Assembly: GCF_008698145.1 (NCBI RefSeq)
Contig: NZ_RZNZ01000006.1
Span: 62,001-126,000, forward strand
DNA: 64,000 nucleotides
Direction of reading: 5' to 3'
Origin: Bifidobacterium vespertilionis
Lineage (GTDB): Bacteria; Actinomycetota; Actinomycetes; Actinomycetales; Bifidobacteriaceae
Shown here one piece after another: positions 59,976-64,000 of this stretch (position 1 is the stretch's first letter; each line of letters opens with the position of its first letter). Under the pieces are notes generated by a model. That model made no database searches and was not told the origin of the DNA. It saw nothing but the letters and a program-made list of their open reading frames with translations. The translations under genes were made by a program, and so were the position numbers.

Positions 59976-62906
59976 TTACTCCTCCTCGCGGGTCTTGCGC
60001 TGGACGTTGTTGGGGTTGCGCGGGTCGTCGGCGGCGAATTCCTCCACCTTCTTGACCTCGAAGAGCTTCTTCAGGTCTTCGACGCCCATGGCCGTGGCCT
60101 GGCCGAGCACCTCGTCGTTCATCGAGTATTCGTCGTCGTCCGGGTCCACATCGGGACGCATCCCCTGCCCTGCGGCCGATTGCGGATCCGGCTGCCAGCC
60201 CGTCCGCTGCTCCGGCCCCGAGACCGGATGCCGGCCCGGATGCGTGGACGGCATCGGGGGCACGGTAGGCACGCTGATCGGCCGCGTCCATGGATCGTCC
60301 GGTTCCGGCTCATATGGCATCCCCGCGCCGTCGCCGTCGGGTTCGGGTTCGTACGGCAGCGCCGACGGGCCCTGCGCGGCGGAACCGGGTCCGCCGGCCG
60401 GACCGCCCGGGACCGGGTCGGTGGGCAGCGCAATGGGCGGAGCCGCCGGGACCGGATCCGTGGGCAATGCAAACGCATGATGCTGCGGCGGCTGGGCGGA
60501 CGGCGCGAACGGATGGGTTTGCACGGCGGGGGCGGCGGGCGCATTGGGCGCAATGGGAGCAGCGGACGTCCCGGGCGTCGCCGGGGTTGCAACCGACTGC
60601 GTGGGCAGCGGCACCGGAGCCGCGACCGCCGGAGCAGGCGTGGCCCATGGATCGGTGTCGTCGCTCAGATCCGGCACGGCCACATGCTTATGGTGCTCGG
60701 GCTGGGGCGTCTCGTGGACGGGCTCGGCGGGCGCAGTCCGATGCTGCGGAGGCGTGGCCCACGGATCATCGTCGGCGTCGGAGGCTCCGGCCGCCGCGGT
60801 TCCCGACGCCGATCCCCACGCGACTCCCGCCGATGGACCGGCAGGACCTGATGCCCATGGATCGTCCGAGGGCAGAGCGGAAGAGCCGCCTCGGTGAACG
60901 TCGTCGGCGTCGGACGCCGCATGATCTTCAGCGGGTGCCGTGGCGGCATCATCCTTGCCGCGGGCCGCGCCGCCGCCCACCACCGCGGCCAATCCAGCCG
61001 CCGCGAGACCGGCGTTCATCATGGCGATCTGCGACTTGATGCGGCGCTGTTCGTCCGCCGGCAGATGGCTCAGGGGCGGGGCGACCTGGCCGTCGGCCAT
61101 CTTCTCGGTGGGGGCCAGCCTCACCTGCTCGCCGAACATTTTGCGCGTCTCGGCACGCAGGATGTCCACCACCTTGCGCGATCCGTCCACCTCCTCGTCG
61201 GACATGGCGATCGCAAAGGCGTACTTGCTCAGCGGCGTGTCGAATTTGATCCACAGCTTGCCCGCACCGGTGTGCGGGTCCTGCCGCAGGTTGATGCGCG
61301 GCACCTTGGCGCGCGAGACGTACGCTGCCACATCGGACGGCAGTCCGGCCACCAGGGCGTCCCACTTCTCGTCCGGCGTGCGATTGTCCGGCGCGGCGGG
61401 CTGAGACTGAGCGGGCTGAGACTGGGCGGGCTGAGACTGGGCGGGCTGCTCCGGCTGCTCGAACTGGCCGACTTGCCCGGGCTGGGATACCGGACCGGAT
61501 TGGCCGCCCATGCCAGCCTGACCGGGCTGGGCAAACGGCGCCGCCGGGGCGTTCCCGGGCACGGCGACGGACGCGGAGGCAGGCGCCGATCCGGCTGCGG
61601 AGGCATTGGCGTTTGTCTCCTGCTGCCGCGACGATCCGGCGAATCCCCCACGCGGTCTGCGCGAGGACCCCGCGAAACCGCCGCGCTGTGCCGGCACGGG
61701 GGCGGACGCACCGCCCGGCGCCGCGGAACCGGATACGCCGGCAGCCGGCCCGGCACCCACACCGGCGGCCGAGCCGCCAGCCTCCGGGGCAGCCGCCACG
61801 ACCACCGGCCCGGCCAGCAGCCGCGCGGCCAGCAGTTCCAGCCTCATGCGCGGCGAGGTGGCCCCGCTCATAGCACCCAGCGCGGTGTTGATGGTCTCCG
61901 CCATGTCGGTGAGCCGCGCGAGGCCCAGCGCCTGCGACTGGCGCTTGAGATCGTCCATGTCCTCGGCCGCCGCATCGTCGCTCAACACGGATTCGGCCTT
62001 GGCGCCGCCCAGCGTGAGCACCAGCAGATCGCGCACGCGGGCCAGCAGGTCCTCCACGAACCGGCGCGGATCGAAGCCGCCCACGATCACCTTCTGCACC
62101 ACTCCGTACAGCGCCTCGCCGTCGCGGCCGATCACCGCGTCCACGGCCTCTCCGATCAGCGCGTCCGGCGTGAAGCCGAGCAGCGCCACCGCGCTGTCCT
62201 GCGTGATCACGCCGTCCACAGCCCCGACCATGAGCTGGTCGAGCACAGAAAGCGTGTCTCGCACCGAACCGCCGCCGGCGCGCATGGTGAGCTTGAGCAC
62301 GCCGGGTTCGGGTTTGATGCCCTCCTTGGCGCAGATGTCCTCCAAGTACGGCCCCATCACCTCGCTAGGCACCAGCCGGAACGGGTAGTGGTGGGTGCGC
62401 GAGCGGATGGTACCGATCACCTTGTCCGGCTCTGTGGTGGCGAAGATGAACATCACATGGTCCGGCGGCTCCTCCACGGTCTTGAGCAGCGCGTTGAAGC
62501 CCTGCGGGGTGACCATGTGGGCCTCGTCGAGGATGAAGATCTTGTAGCGGTCGCGCGCAGGCATGGCGGCCACGCGGTCGCGCAGCTCACGGGCGTCGTC
62601 CACGCCGTTATGGCTGGCCGCGTCGATCTCCACCACGTCGATCGATCCGGGGCCGCCGGTGGCCAGGTCGCGGCAGCTTTCGCATTCGCCGCACGGATGG
62701 GAGGTGGGGCCCTTCGCGCAGTTGACGCATCGGGCCAGGATGCGCGCGGAGCTGGTCTTGCCGCAGCCGCGCGGACCGGAGAACAGATAGGCGTGCGTGA
62801 GCTTGTTCTCGTCCAGGGCGCGCATGAGCGGCACGGTGACCTGGTCCTGCCCGATCACCCCCTCGAACGTGTCCGGCCTATACCGCCGATACAGCGCCAA
62901 CGCCAT
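59976..62906 (-). CDS. dnaX: DNA polymerase III gamma/tau subunit
   Basis: Clamp-loader motor subunit. 976 residues. GPRGCGKTSSARILARCVNC contains Walker A; the zinc site is CAKGPTSHPCGECESC; FILDEAHMVTPQGFNALLK is Walker B; TIRSRTHHYPFRLV is the SRC sensor. After about residue 370 the sequence is a long Ala/Pro/Gly/Gln-rich tail, interrupted by a conserved tau-like block (about 530-610, WDALVAGLPSDVAAYVSRAK). A 15-bp repeat at 61401-61445 encodes QPAQS units. No slippery A-run for gamma production was seen. recR follows after three bases. Confidence 0.96.
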   Translation of the reverse strand: MALALYRRYRPDTFEGVIGQDQVTVPLMRALDENKLTHAYLFSGPRGCGKTSSARILARCVNCAKGPTSHPCGECESCRDLATGGPGSIDVVEIDAASHNGVDDARELRDRVAAMPARDRYKIFILDEAHMVTPQGFNALLKTVEEPPDHVMFIFATTEPDKVIGTIRSRTHHYPFRLVPSEVMGPYLEDICAKEGIKPEPGVLKLTMRAGGGSVRDTLSVLDQLMVGAVDGVITQDSAVALLGFTPDALIGEAVDAVIGRDGEALYGVVQKVIVGGFDPRRFVEDLLARVRDLLVLTLGGAKAESVLSDDAAAEDMDDLKRQSQALGLARLTDMAETINTALGAMSGATSPRMRLELLAARLLAGPVVVAAAPEAGGSAAGVGAGPAAGVSGSAAPGGASAPVPAQRGGFAGSSRRPRGGFAGSSRQQETNANASAAGSAPASASVAVPGNAPAAPFAQPGQAGMGGQSGPVSQPGQVGQFEQPEQPAQSQPAQSQPAQSQPAAPDNRTPDEKWDALVAGLPSDVAAYVSRAKVPRINLRQDPHTGAGKLWIKFDTPLSKYAFAIAMSDEEVDGSRKVVDILRAETRKMFGEQVRLAPTEKMADGQVAPPLSHLPADEQRRIKSQIAMMNAGLAAAGLAAVVGGGAARGKDDAATAPAEDHAASDADDVHRGGSSALPSDDPWASGPAGPSAGVAWGSASGTAAAGASDADDDPWATPPQHRTAPAEPVHETPQPEHHKHVAVPDLSDDTDPWATPAPAVAAPVPLPTQSVATPATPGTSAAPIAPNAPAAPAVQTHPFAPSAQPPQHHAFALPTDPVPAAPPIALPTDPVPGGPAGGPGSAAQGPSALPYEPEPDGDGAGMPYEPEPDDPWTRPISVPTVPPMPSTHPGRHPVSGPEQRTGWQPDPQSAAGQGMRPDVDPDDDEYSMNDEVLGQATAMGVEDLKKLFEVKKVEEFAADDPRNPNNVQRKTREEE
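61401..61445. repeat. 15-bp in-frame tandem repeat in dnaX
   Basis: Three copies of CTGAGACTGGGCGGG, coding for repeated QPAQS in the tail of the gamma/tau protein. Copy number may vary between strains without loss of frame. Confidence 0.85.
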
Positions 62907-63018
62907 GGAGTCCTCCCATAAGTTTCCGTCTTGCGAAATCCTACAAACACTACCCTCTAACCTACCGTCACCCGGCTATAGGGCGCGCATGTCCCGCCGA
63001 ACGGTCCGTATGGGCCGC

Positions 63019-64000
63019 TCAGTCCCGCGTGAACGCGCCGGTGAACGGGTCCCGTCCGTCGCGCCGCAGCATCGCCTCCACGTCCCGATCCGTCCTGCGG
63101 GCCTCGGCCGCCGCCACCGCGGGCGGGACCAGCACCCTCAGGGCGCGGTCGCAGGCGGTCACCTTGACCGGCAGATGGCCCACGTACTCGCCGTCGGCCA
63201 TGAGCACGGGCGGATCGGCACCCTCGGACGCCCGCGTGATCTCGATCTCGCGGATGCGCCGCCAGCTGAATATGCGACACCCGAGCAGCCGGTCGCCGTA
63301 CGCCTTGGACACCGCCTGCGCGCATTCGGGCAGGTTCGGCATGTGGTTGATCCAGATCAGGTCCAGCTGGCCGTCCGCGAACAGCGAGTACGGGGAGACC
63401 TGGATGCCGCCGCCGATGTGACGCGAATTGGCCACGGTCAGCAGCGGCGTGACGATGTCCATCTCCTCAACCTCGCCGTCCACAGGCGTGACGCGCACAT
63501 GGTACCCGTAGCTTTTGAGCCGGGTGAGTTCCACGAGCACGGCCGAAAGGTAGCGCAGGGTGCCGCTGGGCAGCCGCGAATGGTTGGCCCGGTCGTTGAT
63601 GCTCGCGTCAAGCCCGCAGGACAGCATGCCGGCGTAGTACCGGTCGATCGGCGCCTCGGAATGCTCCACGGCGTCGATCTCCGCCCCCGTGCTGGGCTCC
63701 ACGGCCCGGCCGCCCGGCATGGACACCACATGGCCCATGTCCACGTCGATGTGCGATCCGCGCACGATCGCGCCCACGATGCCCTCCACCGCCACCTCGA
63801 CGCGGTCGATGGGCAGTCTGAGCCCGCGCGCGAAGTCGTTTCCGGATCCGATCGCCACAATGCCGAGTGGTTTGCCGCTGTTGCCCACCGCGTTGGCGCC
63901 GAGCGCGATCATGCCGTCGCCGCCCACCACCACCAGATGGTCGTAGCGGTCGGCCTCGGTCCGCGCGCGGTTCAGGGAGTCGTCGAAGCTGGTCCCGGTC
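63019..64000 (-). CDS. Diacylglycerol kinase-family lipid kinase (5' end outside window)
   Basis: The frame is open to the window edge; 326 codons are present, ending at 63019. DAGK motif GGDGM (usual GGDGT), IVAIGSGNDFARGLRLP, and the C-terminal domain with CGLDASINDRANHSR, VANSRHIGGGIQVSP and LFADGQLDLIWI. Members phosphorylate diacylglycerol or similar lipids at the membrane. The start codon and first helix lie beyond 64000. Confidence 0.9.
   Translation of the reverse strand, partial: TGTSFDDSLNRARTEADRYDHLVVVGGDGMIALGANAVGNSGKPLGIVAIGSGNDFARGLRLPIDRVEVAVEGIVGAIVRGSHIDVDMGHVVSMPGGRAVEPSTGAEIDAVEHSEAPIDRYYAGMLSCGLDASINDRANHSRLPSGTLRYLSAVLVELTRLKSYGYHVRVTPVDGEVEEMDIVTPLLTVANSRHIGGGIQVSPYSLFADGQLDLIWINHMPNLPECAQAVSKAYGDRLLGCRIFSWRRIREIEITRASEGADPPVLMADGEYVGHLPVKVTACDRALRVLVPPAVAAAEARRTDRDVEAMLRRDGRDPFTGAFTRD

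Noticed and set aside
59976-61800. Programmed frameshift site producing gamma in dnaX
   Set aside because: No A-rich slippery heptamer followed by a hairpin was found in the expected region.

Overview
The window is a high-G+C, gene-dense actinobacterial chromosome segment that most resembles Bifidobacterium. This is inferred from gene content and style: a clpB gene with an HspR-type HAIR operator, a C69 dipeptidase, a short SRP RNA, formate-THF ligase, the lysC/asd/leuA group, and many short intergenic palindromes. No 16S gene or other species marker is present.

Layout. 1-4226 holds an ABC-transporter ATPase cut by the window edge, a SpoU-type RNA methyltransferase overlapping an orotate-phosphoribosyltransferase-like gene, and rmuC with two LexA-like boxes. 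4471-7206 is a copper-type P1B ATPase that lacks its nucleotide-binding domain and runs into a YHS domain. 7551-10468 is clpB with its HAIR operator. 10614-15738 is a two-component system (LuxR-type regulator and sensor kinase, facing each other) whose genes are separated by an A+T-rich cluster of two paralogous small secreted proteins and three paralogous lipoproteins, one frameshifted. 15858-24480 carries a nucleoside hydrolase, an NMT1-type substrate-binding lipoprotein with a structured leader, an AEC permease, an FAH-family enzyme, a YggS-type PLP protein, GluQ-RS and a DUF559-like protein. 24885-32601 has an aquaporin, two identical tRNA-Lys genes, fhs, a C69 dipeptidase, a PEBP-family protein and divergent ptsI/ptsH. 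32638-40567 has a DUF4143-type ATPase behind a 23-bp tandem array, then tmk-holB, topA and a PAP2 protein. 40655-49256 has the SRP RNA, glf, an MFS exporter, ino1, a class A penicillin-binding protein and several repeat-rich spacers. 49257-64000 has leuA, a phosphoesterase, a GntR/FadR regulator, asd, a split aspartokinase, an MFS transporter, dnaX-recR and a lipid-kinase gene cut by the window edge.

Most genes are housekeeping. DNA replication and repair (rmuC, holB, tmk, topA, dnaX, recR), aspartate-family and leucine synthesis (asd, aspartokinase, leuA), the general PTS proteins and envelope building (glf, ponA, ino1, PAP2) dominate. The least ordinary parts are the secreted-protein/lipoprotein cluster inside the two-component locus, the copper ATPase with a missing domain, and several families of intergenic inverted and tandem repeats shared between distant spacers.
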